Source: Rhodospirillales bacterium (GTDB lineage: Bacteria; Pseudomonadota; Alphaproteobacteria; Rhodospirillales; Shumkoniaceae). Taken from it: 64,000 nucleotides of DNA. The DNA lies in the NCBI GenBank assembly GCA_014859895.1, contig JACZKS010000114.1:1-64000 (forward strand), written 5' to 3'. How positions within the stretch are numbered: the first letter of the stretch is position 1; every line of letters starts with the position of its first letter. Positions 9,062-18,427 of the stretch are shown here, in pieces. Made by a program: the position numbers and the translations under genes. The notes below the pieces were generated by a model, which saw only the letters and a list, made by a program, of their open reading frames with translations, searched no databases and was not told the origin of the DNA.

Positions 9062-9877
9062 CTATTTCAAGCCACCGGCGAAGCCCCTGGTCAGGCCTCG
9101 CTGCACCACCCCCACCACCGCCAGGATCGGCAGCGAGGCCAGGAATCCGATGGCCGCCAGCTTGCCCCAGAACGTCTCGTCCTCGGTGATCAGGGTGGCG
9201 ATGTAGGTTGGCAGCGTGAACTTCGAGGGCGTCTGGATGAACAGCAGCGCGTACAGGAACTCGTTCCAACTCAAGATCATCAGGAAGACGGCGGTGGAAA
9301 TCAGGCCCGGCAGCATGATCGGCAGAACCACGGTGGCCAGCCGGCGCCCGAGGCCGGCGCCGTCGACCATCGCCGCCTCCTCGTAAGCCAACGGAACATC
9401 GCGCACGAAGCCCAGCAGCATCCATATGGCGAACGGCAGGGAATAGACCTGATAGACGAAGACGAGGCCGGCCAGGGTGTCGAGCAGGCCGAAGGTGCGC
9501 AATACTTGGTAGAGCGGGATGGCCAGCACGATGGGTGGCGACAGCTTGATCAACAGAACAAAGAGCAGAAAGACGATGTCAAGCCGGGCTGGCAGACGCA
9601 GCCGAGCCAAGGCGTAAGCCGCGGGGAAGCCGGCCGCCAAGGCCAAGCCGGTGCTGCCGACGGCGACGATCAGGCTGTTGAGCACCTTGCCCAGAATGCC
9701 GTCGTCGAGCAGCGTGCGGTAATGGGCAAGGGTCGGTGCGCCGGGGAAAAGATCGACAGAGGTCGATACATACTCGATGGCGGGCTTGAACGAGGTGCCC
9801 ACCATCCAGACGATGGGCAACAGGAACAAAGCCGCCGTCACGAACGCCACCGCCGCCCATCCCCATCGGCTAGACAT
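9062..9877 (-). CDS. ABC sugar transporter permease (MalG type)
   Basis: 271 aa with six predicted transmembrane helices and the cytoplasmic EAA loop (YEEAAMVDGAGLGRRL) that contacts the ATPase. The start at 9877 overlaps the stop of the upstream permease by 8 bases (ATG...TAG), the usual coupling in such operons. It is the last gene of the operon: binding protein, permease, permease. No ATP-binding gene follows, so the importer must borrow an ATPase encoded elsewhere. Confidence 0.9.
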   Translation of the reverse strand: MSSRWGWAAVAFVTAALFLLPIVWMVGTSFKPAIEYVSTSVDLFPGAPTLAHYRTLLDDGILGKVLNSLIVAVGSTGLALAAGFPAAYALARLRLPARLDIVFLLFVLLIKLSPPIVLAIPLYQVLRTFGLLDTLAGLVFVYQVYSLPFAIWMLLGFVRDVPLAYEEAAMVDGAGLGRRLATVVLPIMLPGLISTAVFLMILSWNEFLYALLFIQTPSKFTLPTYIATLITEDETFWGKLAAIGFLASLPILAVVGVVQRGLTRGFAGGLK

Positions 9878-10742
9878 GGTCGGCCCCCTTGATGATACGT
9901 GCCGCGTAAACGGCGGCCAGGGCCCCGGCGATGACAATCATCACGACGGCCGCCGCCGAGGCCAGGCCGATGTCGAAGAATCGGAAGCCCAGGCGGTAGA
10001 CATACATCGACAGCGTCTCGGTGGCGTTGCCCGGCCCGCCACCGGTAAGCGCGTACACCTTGTCGAAGATCTTGAAGCTGTCGATGCTGCGCAGCAACGC
10101 CGCCAGAAAGATGTGAGGCATGAGGAGAGGCAGGATCATGTCCAGGAACATCCGGCGCGGCGATGCCCCGTCCAGGCGCGCCGCCTCGTAGACCTCGAGC
10201 GGAATGGCCTGAAGTCCGGCCAGGAGGATGAGGAAGGTAAGCGGCGTCGTCTGCCAGACATCGACCAGCACGATCGAAAGCAGCGCGATGTTCGGATCGA
10301 ACAGCCATTCGACGGGCGGCAGCGCCGCCGCCCGTAATAGGTTGTTGAGAAAGCCGAAATCGAAATGGAACCAGGCACGCCAGATGGCGGTAACCACCAT
10401 GGTGGACAGCACGAAGGGCGCCACCAGCGAGGGGATGACGATCCACCGCCCGGGGAAACGCCGATTGACCATGAGGGCCAGCATCAGCCCCAGCCCCACC
10501 TCGCCGGCCGTGGCCAGCAGGGTGAACGCGACGGTGTTCCACGACGCCCGCTGGAAAAAGCGGTCCCCCAGCAGGTCGGCGTAGTTCTCCAGACCGATAA
10601 ATCTGGCGCCTGCGAACCCGTAGTCGGTGACGAAGAAGGACAGCAGGATGCCTCGCGCCAACGGATAAAGGGTCAGCGCCGCGAACAACAGCAGGGCCGG
10701 CGTCAAAAGGACGAACGGAACGGATCTGGAGGGGTTGTGCAT
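9870..10742 (-). CDS. ABC sugar transporter permease (MalF/UgpA type)
   Basis: 290 aa, six transmembrane helices, EAA loop VYEAARLDGASPRRMFLDMI. It belongs to the carbohydrate-uptake (CUT1) permease family and forms the channel with the downstream permease. Separated from the binding-protein gene by 92 bases that contain a large stem-loop (10773-10812), which probably lowers permease output relative to the binding protein. Confidence 0.9.
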   Translation of the reverse strand: MHNPSRSVPFVLLTPALLLFAALTLYPLARGILLSFFVTDYGFAGARFIGLENYADLLGDRFFQRASWNTVAFTLLATAGEVGLGLMLALMVNRRFPGRWIVIPSLVAPFVLSTMVVTAIWRAWFHFDFGFLNNLLRAAALPPVEWLFDPNIALLSIVLVDVWQTTPLTFLILLAGLQAIPLEVYEAARLDGASPRRMFLDMILPLLMPHIFLAALLRSIDSFKIFDKVYALTGGGPGNATETLSMYVYRLGFRFFDIGLASAAAVVMIVIAGALAAVYAARIIKGADHV

Positions 10743-10772
10743 TCCCTGGCGGCGCTTGACTTATGTCAGGAT

Positions 10773-10812
10773 CGATGGGGGCGAAGACATCCTAAGGCCT
10801 TCGCCCCCATCG
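10773..10812. promoter_or_regulatory. intercistronic stem-loop between binding protein and permease genes
   Basis: Perfect 14-base inverted repeat: CGATGGGGGCGAAG at 10773-10786 and its complement at 10799-10812, with a 12-base loop. There is no T-run on the operon strand beyond it. Such hairpins after binding-protein genes usually protect the upstream mRNA or attenuate downstream expression. Confidence 0.75.
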
Positions 10813-10834
10813 TCATACCGATTTGCCGGCCGGA

Positions 10835-12070
10835 CTAACGCTTCAGCGCCCGGTCAATCTGGGCGTTGGCCTCTTCCAGCGCCTCCTTCGGTTTCATCTG
10901 GCCGACCAGGGCAAGTTGCAGGTAGTCGCCAAGGATGGTCTCGACCTTCGACCACTGGGTGATGCGGGGCCGCGCCACCGCCGTCATCAGGGCCTCCAAC
11001 TGCGCCGGATACCACCGGTACTTGGCGACCACGTCGGCGTCCTTATAAACGCTCGCCCGCGTCGGCGGATTGCCGGTGTCGATGGCGATGGCCTTCTGCA
11101 TCTCCTTCGACGTGACGAAGTCGATGAAATCGCGGCCGCCCTTGGCGTTGGGCGCGTCGGCCGGCACCGCCAGCAGCCACGATCCCAGCATCGGCGCCGG
11201 TCCCTTCACTTGACCGGGAGCGGCGATGACCTCGACCTTGCCGGGAACCTTCGATTTCGCCGGATCGTCGAGCGACGGCGCCCACGACGGCCACAGTTCG
11301 ATCGACATGGCGGTCGTTCCCTGCATCAGGGCGTCGCGCACTTCCGAGGCGTTGTAGGTTTCGACGCCCTTGGGAGCGTAGGCCTTTAGCGACAGGAAAA
11401 GTTCCAGGGCCTTCAGGGCATCCGGGCTGTTCAGGATCGCCTGTCCCTTGCCGTCGACGACGTCCGCCCCGTGCGCCCACAGGATGGGCAGGAAGCCGGT
11501 GACGATCGGGTTGCCCTTGGTGCCGCGGTAGACGACGCCGGAAACGCCGGTTTCCTTTTCGCTGATGGTCTTGGCGGCGGTCACCACGTCGGTCCATTTG
11601 GCCGGCCGTGCCAATCCATATTTATCGAACAGGTCCTTGCGGTAGGCGAACAGTTCAACGTTGCCGACGAACGGGATGGCATAGAGCGTCCCCGAGCCGA
11701 CCGGGAAGCGCGCCACGTCGACCGTTGGCTTGATGAAGTCGGCGTCGATGCCGCCGCCCAGTTTGTCGAGGTCGGCCAGCCAGCCGTTCGACATGAACTC
11801 GACCGACCAGGTGTCGTCGATCATGAGGACGTCATAGGCGCCGGCCTTTTCGCGCAGCGAGATGACGGCCTTCTCGTAAAGCCCGCCGTAGGGCAATTCC
11901 AGCCGTTCGATCTGAAGGTCCGGATGTTTCGCCTTGTAAAGGTCGACCGCCTTGGCCAACGCCTGGGCAAAACCGCCGTCGCGGCCGGCGATGACCAGCT
12001 TGTCCGCGGCCTGGGCGGAGACCGAGAGAATAAGGGCGCCCGCTAAAGCGCCCGCGGTGAGTACACGCAT
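10835..12070 (-). CDS. ABC transporter extracellular sugar-binding protein
   Basis: 411 aa with a Sec signal peptide (about residues 1-21, ending SAQA). The mature protein has the family-1 solute-binding fold: DVLMIDDTWSVEFMSNGWL, YAIPFVGNVELFAYRKDLFDKYG and GSWLLAVPADAPNAKGG. It captures a carbohydrate in the periplasm for the two permeases encoded downstream. The ligand cannot be assigned. First gene of the operon; its promoter region is shared with a divergent LacI-family gene and contains two LacI-type operator candidates, so repression by that protein with sugar induction is likely. Confidence 0.9.
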   Translation of the reverse strand: MRVLTAGALAGALILSVSAQAADKLVIAGRDGGFAQALAKAVDLYKAKHPDLQIERLELPYGGLYEKAVISLREKAGAYDVLMIDDTWSVEFMSNGWLADLDKLGGGIDADFIKPTVDVARFPVGSGTLYAIPFVGNVELFAYRKDLFDKYGLARPAKWTDVVTAAKTISEKETGVSGVVYRGTKGNPIVTGFLPILWAHGADVVDGKGQAILNSPDALKALELFLSLKAYAPKGVETYNASEVRDALMQGTTAMSIELWPSWAPSLDDPAKSKVPGKVEVIAAPGQVKGPAPMLGSWLLAVPADAPNAKGGRDFIDFVTSKEMQKAIAIDTGNPPTRASVYKDADVVAKYRWYPAQLEALMTAVARPRITQWSKVETILGDYLQLALVGQMKPKEALEEANAQIDRALKR

Positions 12071-12131
12071 GATGGCTCTCCCTCCGAACCACGCGCCTGT
12101 TTGTGGCTTACGCGTGGCTCATTCGACGTTT

Positions 12132-12145
12132 TGAAAACGATTGCA
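12132..12145. promoter_or_regulatory. LacI-family operator candidate 1
   Basis: TGAAAACGATTGCA is a CG-centred imperfect palindrome that fits the general LacI/PurR half-site pattern (TGnAAnCGnTTnCA). It lies 62 bases before the binding-protein start, where a repressor would block the operon. Confidence 0.6.
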
Positions 12146-12209
12146 AAGCTACCCTGTTTTTATGACGGCGTGATGACGCCATCATACAATTTTTGCGAAT
12201 GAATTTCAT

Positions 12210-12223
12210 GTAAAACGTTTGCA
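12210..12223. promoter_or_regulatory. LacI-family operator candidate 2
   Basis: GTAAAACGTTTGCA, centred on CG with the perfect core AAACGTTT, 78 bases from candidate 1 and 30 bases before the lacI-type start. Paired sites suggest autoregulation and possibly DNA looping. Confidence 0.55.
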
Positions 12224-12253
12224 ATGGGACGGGCCCTGCCGCAAAATTCCTGC

Positions 12254-13252
12254 ATGGGGCGTATAACCATCCGGGATGTAGCGAAAGCAGCGGGTGTTTC
12301 GACCTCTGCCGTCTCGCGGGTTTTCACCGACGGGGCCAGCGCCTCGGCAGCAACCCGCGCCAGGGTCAACGCCGCCGCCAAGGCATTGGGCTACCGGCCC
12401 AACGCGCTGGCCCGTGCCCTGGTGGGCGAGCGCACCAACCTGGTCGCGCTGGTTATCGGCCAGGCCCGCAACGTCTTCGATTCGCTATTCCTCGAAGCCC
12501 TCGCCGATGCGCTGGCCAAGCACGGCCAGAATCTGTTGATCAGCCTGGTCCACGGCGAATCCGCGGTCGACGAGGGGATGATGAGCGCGTTGGACTATCA
12601 GGCCGACGCCGTGGTGGTCGCGGCAGGCACGGTGCCGTTGGCGACCTCCGAGCGGTGCCTCCGCCTGGGCGTGCCGATCATCCTGTGCGGCCGGGTCCTG
12701 GAGCGCGAGGGCGTCGACTGCATCCTCGGCGACAACCGGGACGGTGCCCGTCAGGCGGCGGAACTGCTGGTCCGCGGCGGCTGCCGCCGCATCGCCTATC
12801 TGGGGCGCGGGCCCACGGCCTATTCCGACTCCGAACGCGAGGACGGCCTCAGGGAAGCTTTGGCCCATCTCGGCCTCGCTCCGGTCGCCACCGCCACGGT
12901 CGATCCCGACAATGACCACGGGTTTGCCGCCGCCACCACTCTGCTTTCGGCGCCGCAACGGCCGGACGCCATCTTCTGCGGCACCGACCTCATCGCGTTG
13001 GGCGTCCTGGAAACGGCCCGCGCCCTCGGCCTCCGGGTCCCCGAGGATGTCGCGGTGGTCGGTTTCGACAACGTACCGATGAGCGCCTGGCCGAGTTTCC
13101 GCCTGACCACTGTCGATTTCCCCATCGCCACGACGGCCGAAACGGTCGTCGAACGAATTCAGGCGCGGCTCGCCGAACCCAACCTGCCGGCCATTGTCCG
13201 GCGCATCCCTACCCGCCTCGTCGCGCGGGCGACCACGCGCCGCATTCCGTAG
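12254..13252 (+). CDS. LacI-family transcriptional regulator
   Basis: 332 aa from the ATG at 12254 (MGRITIRDVAKAAGVSTSAV), which gives the standard LacI helix-turn-helix at the N-terminus. The ATG at 12224 would directly abut the operator and add 10 unneeded residues. Hinge region RVNAAAKALGYRPNALARAL at about residues 37-56, then a periplasmic-binding-like effector domain with DAIFCGTDLIALGVLE and DVAVVGFDNVPMS. It is divergent from the sugar ABC operon and most likely represses it until the transported sugar binds. Ribosome site is weak. Confidence 0.9.
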   Translation: MGRITIRDVAKAAGVSTSAVSRVFTDGASASAATRARVNAAAKALGYRPNALARALVGERTNLVALVIGQARNVFDSLFLEALADALAKHGQNLLISLVHGESAVDEGMMSALDYQADAVVVAAGTVPLATSERCLRLGVPIILCGRVLEREGVDCILGDNRDGARQAAELLVRGGCRRIAYLGRGPTAYSDSEREDGLREALAHLGLAPVATATVDPDNDHGFAAATTLLSAPQRPDAIFCGTDLIALGVLETARALGLRVPEDVAVVGFDNVPMSAWPSFRLTTVDFPIATTAETVVERIQARLAEPNLPAIVRRIPTRLVARATTRRIP

Positions 13253-13314
13253 CCGATCCCTCCGCACCGTCAAAAAATGCCAGTCCAGCGGGGAATATCC
13301 CGTCGAACTGTATT

Positions 13315-13333
13315 GACAATGACTCTCATTCTC
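13315..13333. promoter_or_regulatory. Fur-box candidate upstream of flavodoxin
   Basis: GACAATGACTCTCATTCTC is a 19-base imperfect palindrome matching 14 of 19 positions of the classical Fur consensus (GATAATGATAATCATTATC). It lies about 135 bases before the flavodoxin start in AT-rich DNA, as expected for an iron-repressed promoter. Confidence 0.65.
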
Positions 13334-13428
13334 GTTACTACCGCGAAGTAATACCAAGAAATTCCAAAACAAAACGGATACTTTTATAATAAATCCATAT
13401 TTCGCATGCTTTAAGGAACTTTTTTAGA

Positions 13429-13445
13429 TTTATAATGTTTCTAAG
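13429..13445. promoter_or_regulatory. ICE/Irr-box-like site upstream of flavodoxin
   Basis: TTTATAATGTTTCTAAG resembles the alphaproteobacterial iron-control element recognised by Irr (roughly TTTAGAAnnnTTCTAAA) and is identical at 14 of 17 positions to the site at 38470-38486 near the hemP-like genes. It sits 23 bases before the flavodoxin ATG. Confidence 0.45.
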
Positions 13446-13468
13446 CTAGCAGACGGAAGGAAAAAAAC

Positions 13469-13915
13469 ATGACGAAAGCCTTGATTGCCTTTGGGTCGAC
13501 CACCGGAAACACCGCCGAGGTCGCCAATTGGATCGCTGCCGGCCTCGGCAAAAAAGGAATCGAAGCCAAAACAGAGGACTGCGCGACCGCCAAGGTGAGC
13601 GGGCTCTGCGACAGTTACGATCTGGTGGTCCTCGGCTGCCCGACGTACGGCGACGACGAAATCGAGATCCAGGACGATTTCCTTCCCCTCCTCGAGGACC
13701 TCGAAGCGGCCGGCATCGACGGCAAGAAGGTGGCGGTTTTCGGCTGCGGCGACGACTCGTATTTCCATTTCTGCGGCGCCGTCGATGAAATCGAGAATCG
13801 GGTCCGCGAATGCGGCGGCGAACTGATCACCGCCTCCCTCAAGATCAATGACCCCCACACCGACCGCAAGGACGAGATCCTGGCATGGTCGGATCGCATC
13901 GCGGATGCAATCTAG
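13469..13915 (+). CDS. short-chain flavodoxin
   Basis: 148 aa, the usual length of short-chain flavodoxins. FMN phosphate loop STTGNT at residues 10-15, the isoalloxazine loops around CPTYGDDE and GCGDDSYFHFCGAVD. A cytoplasmic one-electron carrier that replaces ferredoxin, typically when iron is scarce. The AT-rich leader carries Fur-like and ICE-like boxes, which fits iron-starvation induction. ATG preceded by GGAAGGAAAAA. Monocistronic by context. Confidence 0.95.
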   Translation: MTKALIAFGSTTGNTAEVANWIAAGLGKKGIEAKTEDCATAKVSGLCDSYDLVVLGCPTYGDDEIEIQDDFLPLLEDLEAAGIDGKKVAVFGCGDDSYFHFCGAVDEIENRVRECGGELITASLKINDPHTDRKDEILAWSDRIADAI

Positions 13916-14727
13916 ATCCGGCTTCACGCCGGCACCCGCCCGCCCTCATGACCATCGGCTGAACTTTCGAAAGGATCAGGCTTTGTCGACGACGCGAACT
14001 ACCCGCCTGGCCGTATCGGTGTCCGAGGTCTCGCTGACGGCTTCCCTGCGGGCACCGGCATCCGGCCGAGGTCAGGATCCGCTTTCCCTGCTTTTCTCGG
14101 GCGCGGTCCGTGCGATCGCGCCCGACTTCATGGGCGACGCCTGGGATATGCCGGCGCGCCTTGAAGGGCGGAACGTGACTGTCCGCTGCATTTCGGCGCC
14201 CCCCACTGCCCATGGCGGCGGAGAGACACCCGTCATCGGCCGCTGCCAGTTCTGCCCGATCGCCCACGACCTCGATGTGGCTGTCGAGGTCGATTGCTGT
14301 CCAAAGCTCTTCCACGTACTGAAGAACACGGCCGGATTCGGCGGAGGTCAGCCCGGCGCCGGAATCACGCTTATGCTCGACGTCATGGAAACCGGTGGCA
14401 ACGACCTCGGATGCGGTGATGCCGTTGTCCGATTGGATGTGACACGCCTAGCCGTGACCGCCTCGCGCTCGCTCGGCGGATCGACGGGGCCTGCCGCAAG
14501 CGCCGGGATAGCCTCTCGGCCGTTGGTGGCATTCTCGGCTGTGCCGGTTCTCTGACCGGCCCCCATCAAGGATACGCGACTGCGCCCGCGCATCGACTAC
14601 GGTCGCTGCCGTCGGTGCGGGCTGTGCGTCGACATCTGCGGAACGCCGGGCCTTTCCGTATCCAGGATAAGGGCAACGACGTCAGCCGATGGACGACCCA
14701 CGGCGGTTCACCAAAATGCCGGGAAGG
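13916..14727. other. region without a confident gene; possible coding remnant
   Basis: About 810 bases. A forward frame (to a TGA at 14553-14555, possible TTG start at 13983) is open for 190 codons with moderately good codon use, but its translation matches no family I know and the reverse strand is also partly open. In the same forward frame, right after the TGA, codons 14583-14640 encode IDYGRCRRCGLCVDIC, a 4Fe-4S ferredoxin-like motif that lacks the final CP arrangement and any start codon. This looks like a decayed gene or chance. I see no RNA gene. Confidence 0.4.
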
Positions 14728-14753
14728 GAAAAGGCGGGGCCGCCGCCCCGCCT
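14728..14753 (-). terminator. rho-independent terminator of the betaine transporter operon
   Basis: Reverse-strand stem AGGCGGGGC with a 4-base loop and 9-base complementary arm (14732-14753), followed on that strand by TTTTCCC. It lies 24 bases past the stop of the proX-like gene. Confidence 0.75.
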
Positions 14754-14776
14754 CCTTCTGCGTTGCCCTTCGGCCG

Positions 14777-15808
14777 CTATGCGTTGCCCGCCGCGGCGAG
14801 GGCCTCTTCGATCCAGCCATCAAACGTTGCCTGATTGGCCTTGATCCATGCATCGGCATGGCGATCGACGTCGGCCGACGACTTTTCGCCGTCCCGCATG
14901 CGCATGTTCTGGGCGCTGATGTCATTACTGGAAAGCCGCATGACGGCAAACAGCTTGGCCGCCGCCGGATTATTTTCGGCGAACTCGCGATTGGCAATGA
15001 TGCGCTGGGCGTTGGCCTGGAAGCCATAATTGGACCCGTCCGGCAGGGCGGTATCCACCCCCTCGAGAGCCCCCGGCAACGACGAGAACGGCACCTGCAG
15101 CCACACCACATCCTTGCCCGGCACCAGGACGCCGCTCACCCAGTAGGGTGTCCAGGTATAATAGAAGATCGGCTGCCCCTGCTGATGGCGGGCGATGGTA
15201 TCGGCGATGATCGCCGAGTAGGACCCCTGGTTGTGCGTCACTGAATCCCGCAACCCATACGCCCCGAGATGATGTTCGATCACCTTTTCGCAGCCCCAGC
15301 CCGGATTGCACCCCGAAAGGTCGGCCTTGCCGTCGCCATTCGCATCGAACAGCTTGGCGATCCGTGGCTCCTTGAATTGGCCGAGGTTGGTGATGCCATG
15401 TTTGTCGGCCGTCGCCTTGTCGATAAGGTAACCCTGGAGCGCACCGGGCGAGAAGATGCCCTCGCGGTAAAGCTTGGCGTCACCGCCCGCCCGCTCGTAA
15501 AAGTCGATATGCAGCGGGTCCCAGTGATCGGCCATGAAGGTGCCGTCGCCGTTGGCCAGTGCGACGTGACCGGCGGCGTATTCCAGCTCCTTGATCGGCT
15601 TGACGTCGTAGCCCAGGTGTTCCAGCGCCTTGACAACCAGAAGGGTCTGGAAGGTTTCCTCGGCAATGGAGCTTTTCAACGGCTGGACCGCTATCCCCTT
15701 GCCCGGCAGATCGGCCGCGAGTGCGCTTCCGCCGGCCGCCAGTCCGCCGCCCAGGGCCAGCGCCGCGAGCCAGCGTCCTACGGTGGGAAGAGTACGCAAA
15801 AATGCCAT
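14777..15808 (-). CDS. proX: glycine betaine/proline ABC transporter substrate-binding protein
   Basis: 343 aa with a Sec signal peptide (about residues 1-32, ending SALA). The mature start [20 protein letters not shown] and the segments [16 protein letters not shown] and [20 protein letters not shown] are typical of ProX-type proteins that bind quaternary ammonium osmolytes through aromatic boxes (several Trp and Tyr here). Last gene of the proV-proW-proX order and followed by a terminator. ATG at 15808 is preceded by AGGAGGCTACC. Periplasmic. Confidence 0.9.
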   Translation of the reverse strand: MAFLRTLPTVGRWLAALALGGGLAAGGSALAADLPGKGIAVQPLKSSIAEETFQTLLVVKALEHLGYDVKPIKELEYAAGHVALANGDGTFMADHWDPLHIDFYERAGGDAKLYREGIFSPGALQGYLIDKATADKHGITNLGQFKEPRIAKLFDANGDGKADLSGCNPGWGCEKVIEHHLGAYGLRDSVTHNQGSYSAIIADTIARHQQGQPIFYYTWTPYWVSGVLVPGKDVVWLQVPFSSLPGALEGVDTALPDGSNYGFQANAQRIIANREFAENNPAAAKLFAVMRLSSNDISAQNMRMRDGEKSSADVDRHADAWIKANQATFDGWIEEALAAAGNA

Positions 15809-15840
15809 GGTAGCCTCCTATTCCTTGAATTCCATGAAAC

Positions 15841-16908
15841 TCAGTTCTTCTCGGGCAGGCCATCCGGCTGCCCGAAGGGAGCTGATTTTTCGCCGGCCAG
15901 CAGGGTGCGGATGGCGCCGATCGGCCCGGTTTCGTACCAGTGGCGCGCTCCCTTGGTGCGGCTGTCGCGCCCGATCGCCTGGGTCATGCGATCAAGCACG
16001 ATCGCCAGTATCACGATGCCGACGCCGCCCACGGTGGCCAGCCCCATGTCGAGGCGGCCGATACCGCGCAGGACCATCTGGCCCAGCCCGCCAACGGCGA
16101 TCATCGAGGCGATCACCACCATCGAAAGGGCCAGCATGAGGGTCTGGTTGACGCCCGCCATGATGGTCGGCATGGCCAGCGGCAATTGCACCTTGAACAG
16201 AAGTTGCCGCGGGCTGGCGCCGAACGAACGGGCAGCCTCGACAAGATCGGGCGGAACCTGACGGATTCCGAGGTTGGTCAGGCGGATCAGCGGCGGCAAT
16301 GCGAAGATGATGGTGACGACCACGCCTGGCACGTTGCCGATACCGAACAACATGACGATCGGCACCAGGTAGACGAAGGCCGGCGTTGTTTGCATGGCGT
16401 CGAGGATCGGACGCAGAGCACTCATCGCGCCGTCGCTGCGGGCGAGCCAGATGCCGATAGGCAAGCCGATGACGGTGCAGAACAGCACCGACGTCAACAC
16501 CAGGGCGAGCGTTACCATGGCCTCGGGCCAGGCCCCGATCAGGCCGATGCCGAGAAGCGAGAGCGCAGTTCCCACGGCCAGCCGCCACCCAGCCACCTGC
16601 CAGGCGATCAATCCGGCCAGCAGAATGACGATCATGGCGGGCACCGCCTGAAGCCCCGTCTCGATCGAGGTGAGGGTGGCGTCGATGGGCCAGCGGACGG
16701 CTTGGAAGATTGGCCGGAAATGGAGGACCAGCCAGTCGAGGCCTTGCTCGACCCAATGATCGAGGGGAATAAGGGCCTCGCGGAACGGGTCTGTCCAATC
16801 GAATCCGGGATCGGCGGGAGCGCCGGCGGCACTCATCCAGTCGCCGGCCGTGTCCGGCACCTGCCCAGACGGCGGCGTCCCCCAGGGATTGGCGTTCTGT
16901 TCAGCCAT
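15841..16908 (-). CDS. proW: glycine betaine/proline ABC transporter permease
   Basis: 355 aa from the ATG at 16908, which overlaps the proV stop by 8 bases; the longer frame to 16986 lies inside proV. N-terminal hydrophilic tail with [25 protein letters not shown], then six or more helices and the permease signature [20 protein letters not shown] that docks the ATPase. ProW family member of the inner membrane. Translationally coupled to proV. Confidence 0.92.
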   Translation of the reverse strand: MAEQNANPWGTPPSGQVPDTAGDWMSAAGAPADPGFDWTDPFREALIPLDHWVEQGLDWLVLHFRPIFQAVRWPIDATLTSIETGLQAVPAMIVILLAGLIAWQVAGWRLAVGTALSLLGIGLIGAWPEAMVTLALVLTSVLFCTVIGLPIGIWLARSDGAMSALRPILDAMQTTPAFVYLVPIVMLFGIGNVPGVVVTIIFALPPLIRLTNLGIRQVPPDLVEAARSFGASPRQLLFKVQLPLAMPTIMAGVNQTLMLALSMVVIASMIAVGGLGQMVLRGIGRLDMGLATVGGVGIVILAIVLDRMTQAIGRDSRTKGARHWYETGPIGAIRTLLAGEKSAPFGQPDGLPEKN

Positions 16909-18106
16909 CGAGATCGTCTCCCTGCCGGTTGAGGGTTTCCAGAAGCGCCGCCTTCGAGATGACCCCCAAATAACGCTTCTTGGCATTGACCACCGGAACG
17001 CCGCACGGCGCCCGGGCGACGGTGCCGATCAACTCAGCTACCGGCGTTTCCGCCGCCAGCGGCTCGATGTCCGGAACGTAGGCGGCGCTGATCCGGGTTT
17101 CGCCGCGCTGCTGGGCCTCGCGTAAGGTGTCCACCGACACCACGCCGTGGTACGTCATGTCACCGCTGACCACATAGGCGTATGTGCGGTCGGCATCCTT
17201 GAGACGGTTGATCGCCGTCTTCACGCCAACCCCCTCGCGGTCCATGACAATGGTCTGCTTGCGCTTTGCGACGTCGCCGGCGGTGAACACAGTGGTCACG
17301 TCGACGCCCCGGAAGAAAGAGCGGACGTATTCGTCGGCGGGATCGTTGAGGATCTCATCGGGCGTACCCACCTGCACCACGCGCCCTCCCTCCATGATGG
17401 CGATGCGGTCGCCGATTCGCATGGCCTCGTCGAGATCGTGCGAAATGAAGATGATGGTGCGCCGGTGCTCGGTCTGCAGGCGCAGCAGTTCGTCCTGCAT
17501 TTCGGTACGGATAAGCGGGTCGAGCGCCGAGAAGGCCTCGTCCATCAGCATCACCGCGGGGTCGCTGGCCAGGGCGCGGGCCAATCCCACCCGCTGCTGC
17601 ATACCGCCCGAAAGTTCGTCGGGATAACAGTCGGCGTTGGCTGCCAAGCCGACCTGATCGAGGGCGGCGAGGGCCCGCCGGGTCCGCTCGCCCCGGGAAA
17701 CGCCGGCCAATTCCAGACCGAAGGCGGCGTTGTCCACGATGTTGAGATGCGGCATCAGCGCAAAAGACTGGAAGACCATGCTCATGTCGCGACGACGCAA
17801 TTCGAGCAGTTCGGCATCCGACATGGCGGCGATGTCGATGCCGTCGATCAGCACCTGCCCCGCCGTCGGTTCGATCAGCCGGTTGAGAAGACGCACCAGG
17901 GTCGATTTGCCCGATCCCGAAAGCCCCATGACCACAAAGATTTCGCCCTGGCGGACGGCGAAACCGGCGTCGCAAACACCGACGGTCTGGCCCGTTCTGC
18001 TGAAGATCTCGCTCTTGTCGACACCCTTGGCGAGCAGTTCCATCGCCCGCTCGGGGTGCTCCCCGAAGACCTTGTAAAGACTATTGACGACGATTTTTTC
18101 CGGCAT
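16901..18106 (-). CDS. proV: glycine betaine/proline ABC transporter ATP-binding protein
   Basis: 401 aa from [20 protein letters not shown] at 18106, the start that matches ProV N-termini; an ATG at 18145 with a GGAAGG site would add 13 residues and cannot be excluded. Walker [11 protein letters not shown]-loop [11 protein letters not shown], signature [15 protein letters not shown], Walker [13 protein letters not shown], then H-loop FISHD. C-terminal CBS pair (about 280-390), which in OpuA-type systems senses ionic strength. First gene of the operon; divergent from an EctR/CosR-like regulator. Confidence 0.93.
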   Translation of the reverse strand: MPEKIVVNSLYKVFGEHPERAMELLAKGVDKSEIFSRTGQTVGVCDAGFAVRQGEIFVVMGLSGSGKSTLVRLLNRLIEPTAGQVLIDGIDIAAMSDAELLELRRRDMSMVFQSFALMPHLNIVDNAAFGLELAGVSRGERTRRALAALDQVGLAANADCYPDELSGGMQQRVGLARALASDPAVMLMDEAFSALDPLIRTEMQDELLRLQTEHRRTIIFISHDLDEAMRIGDRIAIMEGGRVVQVGTPDEILNDPADEYVRSFFRGVDVTTVFTAGDVAKRKQTIVMDREGVGVKTAINRLKDADRTYAYVVSGDMTYHGVVSVDTLREAQQRGETRISAAYVPDIEPLAAETPVAELIGTVARAPCGVPVVNAKKRYLGVISKAALLETLNRQGDDLDG

Positions 18107-18427
18107 GCGTCTCCATTCCTGTTGAGGAGAACTGTTATCCCCCATGTTTCCGCCTTCCATGTCGTCCAAGCCACGCGATGCCACCGGTCGACGAGAGAAG
18201 GCAAAAAAGCCCTCACAACGACGCTTCCGCCGTTTTCCAAACGAACATAAACTCTCTGAACTGCGGCGACCCGCCACGCACGTAACTGGATATGCCCTTA
18301 GAATTGTTTATATGAGAAATCATTTGATGTCAAAGATACTGGCCCCGATATCAACTTTTAAGGGTCTTTCACAGACATATTCGCATCATGAGTGCAATGG
18401 CTTTCCCATGGCCAAGGAACCGTGAAA
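18107..18427. promoter_or_regulatory. divergent control region between proVWX and the MarR-type gene
   Basis: About 320 bases, AT-rich from 18285 to 18375. Near-palindromic TTGATGTCAA at 18324-18333 and GATATC at 18347-18352 (followed by AA) are candidate MarR-type sites because both contain TATCAA/TTGATG-like half-sites. No gene is seen. Assignment is tentative. Confidence 0.4.

Noticed and set aside
14553-14555. TGA as selenocysteine joining the 190-codon frame to the ferredoxin-like motif
   Set aside because: No SECIS-like hairpin follows, and the downstream frame loses sense quickly. A stop or decay is simpler.
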